Translations under genes and position numbers: made by a program
Assembly: GCA_013362295.1 (NCBI GenBank)
Contig: JABFWJ010000341.1
Span: 1-17,990, forward strand
Source: Thermoleophilia bacterium
Lineage (GTDB): Bacteria > Actinomycetota > Thermoleophilia > Gaiellales > Gaiellaceae
Length of the DNA stretch: 17,990 nt
Direction of reading: 5' to 3'
In this document: positions 7,701-14,662 of the stretch, one piece after another
Numbering within the stretch: position 1 is the stretch's first letter
Layout of the letters: each line of letters opens with the position of its first letter
Notes under the pieces: model-generated
The model's database searches: none
The model's input: the letters and a program-made list of their open reading frames with translations, nothing else
Told to the model about the DNA's origin: nothing

Positions 7701-7721
7701 CACGTGGGTTGCACCCTCGTG
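7701..7721. promoter_or_regulatory. Imperfect palindrome in divergent intergenic region
   Basis: The 96-bp gap between the divergent phytase-like and Nudix genes holds CACGTGGGT (7701-7709), three bases, then ACCCTCGTG (7713-7721): 8 of 9 positions are paired. It could be an operator for either gene or a chance palindrome. No convincing -35/-10 elements could be assigned in the gap. Confidence 0.3.
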
Positions 7722-7744
7722 ACCCTTCGGTGTGGGTGCGGTGA

Positions 7745-8275
7745 ATGACGGGCGAGCCGCGCCGGCTCGCGGCGGTGCTCGTGCCTGCGTTTCGCGACCG
7801 GCACGGCCGGCTGCGCCTCGCCCTCATCGTCCGCACCGATCGCGGGCTGCACGGCGGGCAGCTTGCGTTCCCGGGCGGCAGGCACGACCCCGGGGACGAG
7901 AGCCTGCTCGCGACGGCGCTGCGCGAGGCGCGCGAGGAGATCGGTCTCGAGGAGGTCGACGTGCTCGGCGAGCTGCCGCCCGTCCGCAGCGGGCCGACGA
8001 ACTACGAGGTGCACGCCTTTCTCGGCCGGATTCCGGCCGACCTGACGTGGCGGCCCAACGAGGACGAGGTGGTCGAGGTGCTGACCCCGGCGGTCGACGA
8101 GCTCGCCGCACCGGGCGCGCGGCGCGAGCTGCTCTTCACCTCCGCGCGCTGGCCGGAGGGGCTGCTGGTCGACGGCATCCCGGTCGGCGAGCGCGTGCTC
8201 TGGGGGATGACGCTGCGGCTGCTCGACGACCTCGTCCCACGCCTGCTCGCCGGCGAATGGGACGACCGGTTGTGA
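7745..8275 (+). CDS. Nudix hydrolase, NudL-like CoA pyrophosphatase
   Basis: A 176-residue Nudix protein. The Nudix box runs from Gly45 to Leu68 (GRHDPGDESLLATALREAREEIGL in full positions), with REAREE at 60-65 supplying the metal-binding glutamates. The segment just before it, HGGQLAFPGG (36-45), is the extra motif characteristic of the YeaB/NudL subgroup, which splits coenzyme A and its derivatives into 3',5'-ADP and phosphopantetheine. The acidic residue at box position 7 is Asp51, as in that subgroup. The ATG at 7745 is the first good start, with only a weak ribosome-binding site. It is divergent from the phytase-like gene and convergent with the inositol operon, so it probably forms a single-gene unit. 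Cytoplasmic. Substrate is inferred from family motifs only. Confidence 0.88.
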   Translation: MTGEPRRLAAVLVPAFRDRHGRLRLALIVRTDRGLHGGQLAFPGGRHDPGDESLLATALREAREEIGLEEVDVLGELPPVRSGPTNYEVHAFLGRIPADLTWRPNEDEVVEVLTPAVDELAAPGARRELLFTSARWPEGLLVDGIPVGERVLWGMTLRLLDDLVPRLLAGEWDDRL

Positions 8276-8289
8276 GCCGCGGAAGTGCT

Positions 8290-8322
8290 CGAATCTGGTT
8301 CGGCTGCGCCGAATCAGATTCG
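8290..8322. repeat. REP-like palindrome 1
   Basis: Arm CGAATCTGGTTCGGC (8290-8304), loop TGC, and arm GCCGAATCAGATTCG (8308-8322): a 15-bp stem with one G-T mismatch (G.U in RNA). It lies between the convergent Nudix and iolE genes, where it may also stop transcription. A 7-bp repeat GGAAGTG flanks it at 8281-8287 and 8325-8331. Confidence 0.75.
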
Positions 8323-8336
8323 GTGGAAGTGAGCTC

Positions 8337-8367
8337 GCAGTCTGATTCGCGAAGCGAACCAGACTGC
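8337..8367. repeat. REP-like palindrome 2
   Basis: Arm GCAGTCTGATTCGC (8337-8350), loop GAA, arm GCGAACCAGACTGC (8354-8367): a 14-bp stem with one A-C mismatch. Its core arms (TCTGATTCG and CGAACCAGA) match those of palindrome 1 apart from single changes, while the loop-proximal part differs (C-GAA-G instead of GGC-TGC-GCC). The two are thus members of one palindrome family. Confidence 0.75.
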
Positions 8368-8381
8368 AGCCTTGCGTGGGC

Positions 8382-8405
8382 TCGGCTGCGCCGAATCAGA
8401 TTCGG
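8382..8405. repeat. REP-like unit 3, exact 24-bp copy of 8300-8323, overlapping iolE stop
   Basis: The 24 bases at 8382-8405 are identical to 8300-8323 and contain the inner stem and right arm of palindrome 1 (TCGGCTGCGCCGAATCAGAT...). The outer left arm (CGAATCTG) is missing, so this is a half unit. It runs into the coding end of iolE: on the minus strand its right arm encodes the last Arg-Ile and the TGA stop. Confidence 0.75.
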
Positions 8406-9199
8406 ACGTGTTCGCTGAGCCAGCGACGGTTTCGCTCCTGCGCCGCGATGTGCTCCACCGGGTCGTCGCCGGGGCGCGGGAACCAGTCCTGCTCGACGAC
8501 GATCCAGTCGTCGTAGCTCCCGAGCGCGTCGAAGAAGCCCAGCAGAACGACGTCGCCGGTGCCGAGCTCGCAGAACGCACCGTTTCGCCACGCCTCGTCC
8601 CAGTCCCGCGCGCCGCGGAGCACCGCGAGCGAGACATCTTTGAGGTGGACGTGCCGCACCCGCTCGCCCCAGTCGTGCAGCGCCTGTACCGGATCGCCGC
8701 CCGCTGCGGTGAGGTGACCCGTGTCGACGAGCAGCGCGACGTCGGTGCCGTCGAGCAGCCGCTCGATCTCCGCCGGCGTCTGCACCCGCGTACCCATGTG
8801 GTGGTGGAACGCCGGCTCGGAGCCACGGCTGCGCGCGAGCTCGACCGCGCGCGCGACGCCGGCGAGGTCGACGTCCCCGTCTCGCGGCCCGCTGTCGGCG
8901 AGGATCGGCCGCGCTCCGAACGGCTCGACGGCCTCCAGCGTCGTCTCGAGCCCGCTCAGGGAGTCCTGACCGAAGTCGAGCTCCACGAACGCGCCGGCGA
9001 GCTGCAGGCCGCGCCGCTCGAGCGCGTCGCGCAACGCCGCGCCCGTGCCGAGGTAGCCGTAGGGCCCGAGCTCGGTCCCGGCGTAACCGGCGGCCGCGAT
9101 CGCGTCGAGGACGACGTGCGCGTCGGGCACGTTCGGCAGCACGCCGACAGTCTGCTCGAAGGCGCCGTAGCTGACCGGCGCGTTCGCGATGCGGATCAC
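8396..9199 (-). CDS. iolE: Myo-inosose-2 dehydratase IolE
   Basis: A 267-residue TIM-barrel protein of the sugar phosphate isomerase/epimerase superfamily. It matches IolE, which removes water from 2-keto-myo-inositol (scyllo-inosose) in inositol breakdown. Family blocks are NAPVSYG near the start, GYAGTELGPYGYLG (Glu43), HHHMGTRVQTPAEI from His132, LLVDTGHLTAAGGDP, RVRHVHLKDV and VVEQDWFPRPG; the E, D, H and E residues in these blocks fit the metal site. The GTG at 9199 overlaps the iolB stop as GTGA, so it is the last gene of the operon and is translationally coupled. Its final codons and stop lie inside a repetitive palindrome. IolE of other bacteria is often nearer 300 residues, so this one is somewhat short. 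Confidence 0.9.
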   Translation of the reverse strand: MIRIANAPVSYGAFEQTVGVLPNVPDAHVVLDAIAAAGYAGTELGPYGYLGTGAALRDALERRGLQLAGAFVELDFGQDSLSGLETTLEAVEPFGARPILADSGPRDGDVDLAGVARAVELARSRGSEPAFHHHMGTRVQTPAEIERLLDGTDVALLVDTGHLTAAGGDPVQALHDWGERVRHVHLKDVSLAVLRGARDWDEAWRNGAFCELGTGDVVLLGFFDALGSYDDWIVVEQDWFPRPGDDPVEHIAAQERNRRWLSEHVRI

Positions 9200-10029
9200 C
9201 GCACGAGCGGGACGCGCGGGTCGGGCCGGAGCTCGCTCCAGGCGCCGCGGATCCAGGCGAGGCCGGGGTCGTCTGCGGCGGCCATCGACCGGCGGTCGCC
9301 GGCGAGCGCGTTCAGGTAGTAGAGGTCGTACCCGTGCGCCGCGGCCGTGGTGTGGTAGCCGTACGGGACGAGCAGCACGTCGCCGTCGCGCACGGTTTCG
9401 GTCAGGTCGAGGCCGTGGCGCGGGCTGTACAGGCGCTGCACCGCGAATGCCTCGGGCGCCGGCGTACGGAAGTAGTACGTCTCCTCGAGCACGACCTCGC
9501 CCGGCGGACGGTCCTCGTCGTGCTTGTGCGGCGGGTAGCTCGACCAGTTGCCGGCCGGCGTGAAGACTTCGACGACGAGCAGCCGCTCGGCCGGGAACTC
9601 GGGCTTCAGCAGGTGGTTGATCTGCCGGGTCGCGTTCCCGGCGCCGCGCACCTCGATCTCGACGTCGTCGGGGCGGACGAGCTGCGGGTCACGGCGCTCC
9701 TCGCAGCGCGCACCGCAGAGCGCCAGCTCACCGTCACCTTCGACCCGGTAGGTGGACTCGCGCGGGAGGTAGAGCGCCCACGGCATGCCGGCGAACACGT
9801 GCTCGCGCCCCCCGAGCTCCCACTCGCCGTCGCCGGAGGTGACCCGGAAGCGGCCGGAGAGCGGCACGAGCGCGATCTCGAACTCACCGGTCTCGGCGCC
9901 GAAGGAGCCCGAGCGGATGCCGAAGGACAGGTGCCGCCACCCGGCCGAGTCCGGCGTGACGTCCTGCCACGTCCCCGCGCGCAGCAGCAGATCGCTCAAA
10001 CCAGTGTCGCTCAAACCAGTGTCGCTCAA
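9196..10029 (-). CDS. iolB: 5-deoxy-glucuronate isomerase IolB
   Basis: A 277-residue bicupin of the IolB/KduI type that isomerises 5-deoxy-D-glucuronate to 2-deoxy-5-keto-D-gluconate (DKG). The metal site is visible as SYPPHKHDED (His168 and His170 with this start) and VLEETYYFR, followed by VPYGYHTTAAAHGYDLYYLN. The N-terminus lies in a three-copy 15-bp repeat that offers in-frame TTG codons at 10029, 10014 and 9999. The TTG at 10029 overlaps the iolC stop (TTGA) and has GAGG about 10 bases upstream, so it is chosen. The TTG at 9999 gives a more usual start (LSDLLLRAG) but lacks a ribosome-binding site. It is coupled to iolE downstream by GTGA. Function is well supported; the exact start is uncertain. 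Confidence 0.92.
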   Translation of the reverse strand: MSDTGLSDTGLSDLLLRAGTWQDVTPDSAGWRHLSFGIRSGSFGAETGEFEIALVPLSGRFRVTSGDGEWELGGREHVFAGMPWALYLPRESTYRVEGDGELALCGARCEERRDPQLVRPDDVEIEVRGAGNATRQINHLLKPEFPAERLLVVEVFTPAGNWSSYPPHKHDEDRPPGEVVLEETYYFRTPAPEAFAVQRLYSPRHGLDLTETVRDGDVLLVPYGYHTTAAAHGYDLYYLNALAGDRRSMAAADDPGLAWIRGAWSELRPDPRVPLVR

Positions 10030-10036
10030 ACCAGTG
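9992..10036. repeat. Three exact tandem copies of a 15-bp unit at the iolC/iolB junction
   Basis: The unit TCGCTCAAACCAGTG occurs at 9992-10006, 10007-10021 and 10022-10036 without a mismatch. On the minus strand each copy contains TTTGAGC, that is, a TTG overlapping a TGA. The first copy in reading direction carries the real iolC stop and the likely iolB start; the others add Ser-Asp-Thr-Gly-Leu repeats to the IolB N-terminus. Because the unit is 15 bp, changes in copy number keep the iolB frame. Confidence 0.95.
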
Positions 10037-10907
10037 CCGCCTCGAGCTCGTCGAGCGTGGGCATCGCCTCCGAGCAGGCGAGCCGCGAAGCGACGATCGC
10101 GCCTGCAACGGTCCCTCGGCGCACGCCCTCGACGAGCGTCATGCCGTGCAGCAACGAGTGACCGACCGCGGCAGCGAAGGCGTCTCCAGCCCCGAGCCCG
10201 TTTACGACGTCGACGGGAAACCCCGGCACGTCCGTCTCCTCGCCGTGCTCATAGACCGTCGCGCCGCGCTCGCCGCGCTTCAGCACGAGCGTGGCCGGAG
10301 CGACCTGCGCGGCGTCCACCTCCTCCTCGTTGCCGATCACGATGTCTGCGGCCGCCGCCGCTTCCGCGGCGAGCGCCGGATACGTGCGGGGGTCATCCCA
10401 GAGCGACGGCCGCCAGTCGAGATCGAAGATCGTCGTGCCGCGATGCGCGCGCAGCGCCCCGAGCGTCGTCTCGCGGCTCGGCGACTGCGCGAGCCCGGTG
10501 CCGGTGGCAAACAGGATGGGTGCGCCCGCGACCTCGGCCGCATCGAAGTCTTCGGGGGCCAGCTGCCAGTCCGGCGCCGTCGGCTTGCGGTAGAAGGTGA
10601 TCGGGAAGCGGTCGGGCGGCCACACCTCGCAGAATGTCGGCGGCGTCTGCCAGTACGGGTCGGTGGCGAGGAAGCGCACGTCGACGCCCTCGGCGGAGAG
10701 CCACGAGCGCACAAACTCGCCGTGGCCGTCCACGCCGACGCGCGACACGATTGCCGCGCGCGCGCCGAGCCGCGCGAGACCGGTTGCGACGTTGCCTGCA
10801 AAGCCGCCGACGAAGCGGGTGTACGTGCGCACCTCCGAGAGCGGCGTCTCGAGCTCGTTCGGGTACAGGTCGAAGCCGACGCGGCCGATCACCGCCGCCT
10901 CGATCAC
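10026..10907 (-). CDS. iolC: 5-dehydro-2-deoxygluconokinase IolC (PfkB family)
   Basis: A 293-residue ribokinase-fold sugar kinase that phosphorylates DKG to DKG-6-phosphate with ATP. The PfkB signature 1 region is GGFAGNVATGLARLG, and signature 2 is VVNGLGAGDAFAAAV with the catalytic base Asp242 in GAGD. The DWRPSLWDDP block and the IVIGNEEEVDAA block are typical of IolC. The GTG at 10907 overlaps the iolD stop (GTGA) and gives the expected first strand VIEAAVIGRVGFDLYP. An open frame continues upstream into iolD but is only an antiphase shadow, not a fusion. The C-terminus ends ELEAALV at the start of the 15-bp repeats. Cytoplasmic, fifth step of the pathway. Confidence 0.93.
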   Translation of the reverse strand: MIEAAVIGRVGFDLYPNELETPLSEVRTYTRFVGGFAGNVATGLARLGARAAIVSRVGVDGHGEFVRSWLSAEGVDVRFLATDPYWQTPPTFCEVWPPDRFPITFYRKPTAPDWQLAPEDFDAAEVAGAPILFATGTGLAQSPSRETTLGALRAHRGTTIFDLDWRPSLWDDPRTYPALAAEAAAAADIVIGNEEEVDAAQVAPATLVLKRGERGATVYEHGEETDVPGFPVDVVNGLGAGDAFAAAVGHSLLHGMTLVEGVRRGTVAGAIVASRLACSEAMPTLDELEAALV

Positions 10908-12769
10908 ACGTGACTCCGTTCGTTCACCCGTCCGGACTCGTAGCGCTCGCGTGCGGCGCGCACGGCCGCGACGTCCGAGACCTCGGCGACTGCGACGTCC
11001 CACCAGCTGTCGTAGTCGGGAACGCCTTCGTACCGGTCGACCTCCGTCGCGATCACGACGGGGCCCGTCTCGGCGCGCGCCGCCTCGAGCGCTGCCCGCA
11101 GGTCGGCGAGCGCCGGCGCGCGGAAGAGCTTCGCGCCGAGCGACTCCGCGTTCGCCGCGAGATCGACCGGCAGGTGCTCGCCCGGGTCCTCGCTGTCGAG
11201 GCCGAGCGAACCGTTCCGGCGGTAGCGGTACAAGGTCCCGAAGCCGTCCATCCCGAGCGACCGCGAGAGGCTGCCGATCGACTTGAAGCCGCGGTTGTCG
11301 ACGAGCACGATCGTCAGCTTCTGGCGCTCCTGCACTGCGGTGACGAGCTCGCTCGCGAGCATGAGGTAGGAGCCGTCGCCGACGAGGACGTACACCTCGC
11401 GGTCGGGCGCCGCGAGCTTGACGCCGAGGCCGCCCGCGATCTCGTAGCCCATGCACGAGAAGCCGTACTCGACGTGGTAGCCCTTCGGGTCGCGCGTCCG
11501 CCACAGCTTGTGCAGGTCGCCCGGCATGGAGCCGGCGGCGCAGACGACGACGTCGCGGGCGCGCGCCGCGTCGTTGACCGCGCCGATCACCGCGCTCTGT
11601 GCGGGCGGGTCGTGCTCGAGCGAGTACAGCCGCGAGACCTCGGCGTCCCACTCGCGGCTCAGGCGCTCGGCCTCGCTGCGATATGCATCGTCGACCTGCG
11701 TGCCGCCGAGCAGCTCCTGCAGGCGTTCGATCGTCGCGCGTGCATCCCCGACGAGCGCGACGCCCGCATGCTTGGCGGCGTCGAAGTCGGCGATGTTCAC
11801 GTTCACGAACTGCACGCCCTCCCGCCGGAAGGCGGTCTTCGACGCGGTGGTGAAGTCGGACCAGCGCGTTCCGATCCCGATCACGAGGTCGGCCGCGGCC
11901 GCGAGCCGGTTGGCGGCGAATGTCCCGGTCGCGCCGATCGCTCCGAGCGCCGACGGATGGTCGAACGGCAGCGAGCCCTTGCCGGCCTGCGTCTCGCCGA
12001 CGGGAATGCCCGTCGCCTCGCAGAGCGCACGCAGCGCATCGGTGGCTTCCGAGTAGATGACACCTCCACCCGCGACGATCAGCGGGCGGTTGGCCTCACG
12101 GATCAACTCGACCGCGCGCGCCAGCGTGGCCTTGTCGGGCAGCGGACGAGGGATCGGCCACACGCGCCGGCGCAGGAACGACTCGGGCACGTCGAACGCC
12201 TCCGCCTGGACGTCCTGCGGGAACGCGAGCGTCACGGCCCCCGTCTCGGCCTGGTTGACGAGCACGCGCATCGCCTGCAGCGCCGCCGGCACCACCTGCT
12301 CCGCGCGCCAGATGCGGTCGAAGTACCGCGAGACCGGACGGAAGCAGTCGTTCACCGACGCGTCGCCCGACCACGGCACCTCGAGCTGCTGCAGGACCGG
12401 GTCCGGCCGCCTCGACGCGAAGACGTCGCCCGGGAGAAGCAGCACGGGCAGCCTGTTGACGGTCGCGACCGCGGCGCCCGTGACCATGTTCGTCGCACCG
12501 GGTCCGATCGACGTCGTGCACGCGAACGTCGAGAGGCGGTTCTGCATCCGCGCGTACGCGGTCGCGGTGTGCACCATGCCCTGCTCGCTGCGCGCCTGGT
12601 AATAGGTCAGCAGGTCGGGGCTCTCGTAGAGCGCCTCGCCGATCCCGGCGACGTTGCCGTGCCCGAAGATGCCGAAGCACCCGCGGAAGAACTGATGCTC
12701 GACGCCGTCGCGCTCCACGTACTGCGCGGCGAGGAACCGCACGAGGGCCTGCGCCGCGGTCAGCCGCAC
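10904..12769 (-). CDS. iolD: 3D-(3,5/4)-trihydroxycyclohexane-1,2-dione hydrolase IolD (ThDP-dependent)
   Basis: A 621-residue ThDP enzyme of the acetolactate-synthase superfamily that opens the ring of trihydroxycyclohexane-1,2-dione to give 5-deoxy-D-glucuronate. Domains in order are the N-terminal pyrimidine-binding domain with the catalytic glutamate Glu62 in ARSEQGMVHTA, a central domain (RPLIVAGGGVIYS), and the C-terminal pyrophosphate domain with GDGSYLML near 463 and VDNRGFKSIGSLSRS. The length is normal for IolD. The GTG at 12769 is chosen because AGAGG lies 5 bases before it and because the following residues (RLTAAQALVRFLAAQYVERDG) match the family N-terminus. It starts 8 bp after the ATPase stop and is coupled to iolC by a 4-bp overlap. 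Confidence 0.95.
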   Translation of the reverse strand: MRLTAAQALVRFLAAQYVERDGVEHQFFRGCFGIFGHGNVAGIGEALYESPDLLTYYQARSEQGMVHTATAYARMQNRLSTFACTTSIGPGATNMVTGAAVATVNRLPVLLLPGDVFASRRPDPVLQQLEVPWSGDASVNDCFRPVSRYFDRIWRAEQVVPAALQAMRVLVNQAETGAVTLAFPQDVQAEAFDVPESFLRRRVWPIPRPLPDKATLARAVELIREANRPLIVAGGGVIYSEATDALRALCEATGIPVGETQAGKGSLPFDHPSALGAIGATGTFAANRLAAAADLVIGIGTRWSDFTTASKTAFRREGVQFVNVNIADFDAAKHAGVALVGDARATIERLQELLGGTQVDDAYRSEAERLSREWDAEVSRLYSLEHDPPAQSAVIGAVNDAARARDVVVCAAGSMPGDLHKLWRTRDPKGYHVEYGFSCMGYEIAGGLGVKLAAPDREVYVLVGDGSYLMLASELVTAVQERQKLTIVLVDNRGFKSIGSLSRSLGMDGFGTLYRYRRNGSLGLDSEDPGEHLPVDLAANAESLGAKLFRAPALADLRAALEAARAETGPVVIATEVDRYEGVPDYDSWWDVAVAEVSDVAAVRAARERYESGRVNERSHV

Positions 12770-12774
12770 GTCAA

Positions 12775-12779
12775 CCTCT
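12775..12779 (-). promoter_or_regulatory. Ribosome-binding site of iolD
   Basis: Minus-strand AGAGG, 5 bases before the GTG at 12769. It overlaps the stop codon of the ATPase gene and decides the iolD start. Confidence 0.7.
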
Positions 12780-13569
12780 AAATCTCCGCGCGGATCGCCG
12801 CGAGCTCGTGCTGGAGCTCGGCCAGCTCCCGGCCGCCGGCCATCAGCCTTGTCAGCTCCTCGAGGTCGATCTGCGACTTCTCGTAGGAGCCGAGGCTCGT
12901 CCCGCGGTTCAGGATCACGAAGCGGTCGCCGACCGGGTACGCGTGGTGCGGGTTGTGCGTGATGAAGATGACCGCGACGCCGCGGTCGCGCGCCTGCAGG
13001 ACGTACTTGAGGACGACGCCGGCCTGCTTGACGCCGAGCGCCGACGTCGGCTCGTCGAGGATCAGGACGCGCGCACCGAAGTACACCGCGCGCGCGATCG
13101 CGACCGACTGCCGCTCGCCGCCCGACAGCGTGCCAACGGGCTGATCCGGGTCGCGGATGTCGATCCCCATCTCGCCCAGCTCCCGCCGCACGATCGACTT
13201 GGCCTTTGCCGCGTCCACCCACTGCAGCGGCCCCAGCCCTTTCCGCGGCTCGGCGCCGAGGAAGAAGTTCCGCCAGACAGACATCAGCGGCACCATCGCG
13301 AGGTCCTGGTAGACGGTCGCGATGCCCTTCGCGCGTGCATCGCGCGGCGACGTGAACGCCACGGCCTCGCCGTCGACGAGCAGCGACCCGTCGTCGGCCT
13401 GGTGGACGCCGGAGAGGATCTTGATGAAGCTCGACTTGCCGGCGCCGTTATCGCCGAGGATGCACGTCACCTCGCCGGCGTTGACGTAGGTCGAGATGCC
13501 TTTCAGCGCCACGATGTTGCCGTAGTACTTCGTGATCGCGTCGGCTTCGAGGAGATGCGTGGTCGTCAT
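12778..13569 (-). CDS. Sugar/inositol ABC importer, single-domain ATPase
   Basis: A 263-residue ABC ATPase with Walker A GDNGAGKSS (Lys45), Q-loop VYQDLAMVPLMSV, signature LSGGE at 148-152, Walker B VLILDEP at 168-174 and H-loop FITHN. The sequence resembles the FrcA/RbsA group that energises pentose, fructose and inositol uptake. Most members there carry two ATPase domains (about 500 residues); this one has a single domain, so two copies would form the dimer. The ATG at 13569 overlaps the permease stop as ATGA. Placement among iolG and iolDCBE makes myo-inositol the likely substrate (inference from context). It acts on the cytoplasmic face of the membrane. Confidence 0.92.
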   Translation of the reverse strand: MTTTHLLEADAITKYYGNIVALKGISTYVNAGEVTCILGDNGAGKSSFIKILSGVHQADDGSLLVDGEAVAFTSPRDARAKGIATVYQDLAMVPLMSVWRNFFLGAEPRKGLGPLQWVDAAKAKSIVRRELGEMGIDIRDPDQPVGTLSGGERQSVAIARAVYFGARVLILDEPTSALGVKQAGVVLKYVLQARDRGVAVIFITHNPHHAYPVGDRFVILNRGTSLGSYEKSQIDLEELTRLMAGGRELAELQHELAAIRAEI

Positions 13570-14615
13570 TTCACCTTCTGGGCTCGATTGCGGACGAACA
13601 GGTTCAGGACGACGGCTGCGAAGAGGATCGCACCCTGGAAGGTGTAGGTCCAGTTGCTGTCCCACTGCGCGTCGACGATCCCGAGCTGCACCATGCCGAG
13701 CATCGCGGCGCCGAAGAGCGTGCCGATCACCGAGCCGTAGCCGCCCGTGAGCAGGCAGCCGCCGACGACCGCGCAGATGATGAAGATGAACTCGAGCCCG
13801 ATGCCTTCCTTCGACTGCATCGAGCGCAGCTCGAGCGCCTCGATCACGCCCATCAGGGCCGCGGTGCCGGAGGTCATCATGAAGAGCGTGATCTTCGTGC
13901 GCGCCACCGGCACGCCCACGTTGCGCGCCGCGTTCGGATCGCCGCCGGCGCTGTAGATCCAGTTCCCGAACCGGCTCTTCGCGAGCAGCCATGCGCCGAC
14001 GAGCGTGAGGCCGATCCACCAGAGCACCTTGACCTTGAAGGACCAGTGCGTGAGGTCGGAGGCGAAGATGTGACGCGCCGACGTGAATCCCTTCGCGGAG
14101 TCGATGTCGTCGATCGCGGTCGTGCCGGTGAGCTTCAGCGTCCCGGCCGCGTTCACGCCCTGCAGGACGAAGAACGTCGCGAGCGTGACGATGAAGCTCG
14201 GCAGGCGCGTCTTCACGACGGTCAGCCCGTTGACGAATCCGATCGCCAGCCCGAAGAGGAGCACGAGCAGGATCGCCGGCCAGATGTTCATGTGCGCGTG
14301 CGTCGCGAGGTAGCCGAGGAGCAGACCGGAGCTGCCGATCATCACGCCGGCCGACAGGTCGAACTCGCCCCCGATCATCAGCAGCGCGACCGGCACGGCG
14401 ACGATGCCGTACTGGGCCGCCTGGTCGGTCCAGCCGGCCGCGATCGCCGGGTCGCCGAGCCAGTTGACGCCGCGGGCGAAGTAGCCGAATGCGAAGAAGA
14501 CCGCGATCGCGCCCAGGAACGCGCCGATGTCGGGGCGCGACAGGAGCCGCGTCAGCGGCCCGACGCTCACGAGGCGTTCGTCGTGCTGGGTGTGAGCTGC
14601 CGTTTCCGTGGCCAT
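13566..14615 (-). CDS. Sugar/inositol ABC importer, permease (BPD_transp_2 family)
   Basis: A 349-residue integral membrane protein of the RbsC/FrcB permease type, with about 8-10 hydrophobic helices. The family motif GGEFDLSAGVMIGSSGLL (normally GG-DLSVG) and the later VVGGCLLTGGYGSVIGTLFGA block are present. The N-terminal 25 residues are hydrophilic and cytoplasmic. The ATG at 14615 is chosen because it precedes the first helix by a usual distance; no clear ribosome-binding site is seen, and a hairpin lies 10 bases upstream. An open frame runs on to 15713 but is antiphase to the binding-protein gene. Overlap with the ATPase gene (ATGA) indicates coupled translation. Likely inositol channel by context. 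Confidence 0.92.
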   Translation of the reverse strand: MATETAAHTQHDERLVSVGPLTRLLSRPDIGAFLGAIAVFFAFGYFARGVNWLGDPAIAAGWTDQAAQYGIVAVPVALLMIGGEFDLSAGVMIGSSGLLLGYLATHAHMNIWPAILLVLLFGLAIGFVNGLTVVKTRLPSFIVTLATFFVLQGVNAAGTLKLTGTTAIDDIDSAKGFTSARHIFASDLTHWSFKVKVLWWIGLTLVGAWLLAKSRFGNWIYSAGGDPNAARNVGVPVARTKITLFMMTSGTAALMGVIEALELRSMQSKEGIGLEFIFIICAVVGGCLLTGGYGSVIGTLFGAAMLGMVQLGIVDAQWDSNWTYTFQGAILFAAVVLNLFVRNRAQKVK

Positions 14616-14625
14616 GGGAGCTGGA

Positions 14626-14653
14626 CGTGGGCGGCCCGCGCGGACCGCCCACG
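14626..14653 (-). terminator. Intra-operon hairpin between binding-protein and permease genes
   Basis: A 9-bp perfect stem, CGTGGGCGG (14626-14634) with CCGCCCACG (14645-14653), extended by two C-G pairs after one mismatch. It lies in the 47-bp gap after the binding-protein stop and 10 bases before the permease start. Hairpins at this point in binding-protein operons are known to protect the upstream mRNA or reduce read-through, giving more binding protein than membrane parts. Confidence 0.6.
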
Positions 14654-14662
14654 CGAGGGTCG

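Noticed and set aside
7711..7739. Terminator or riboswitch-like hairpin (GCACCC...GGGTGC)
   Set aside because: Only 6 bp pair around a 17-base interior with little further pairing, and it overlaps the better palindrome at 7701-7721.
9992..10036. CRISPR-like array
   Set aside because: The three 15-bp copies are directly adjacent with no spacers and lie within coding sequence.
10908..11651. Possible fusion of IolC with an upstream 250-residue domain
   Set aside because: The extension is out-of-phase sequence inside iolD and has no domain; the GTG at 10907 overlapping the iolD stop explains the start.
13570..14652. Possible fusion of the ATPase with an upstream domain
   Set aside because: The open frame is a shadow of the permease gene; the ATG at 13569 begins the normal ATPase fold.
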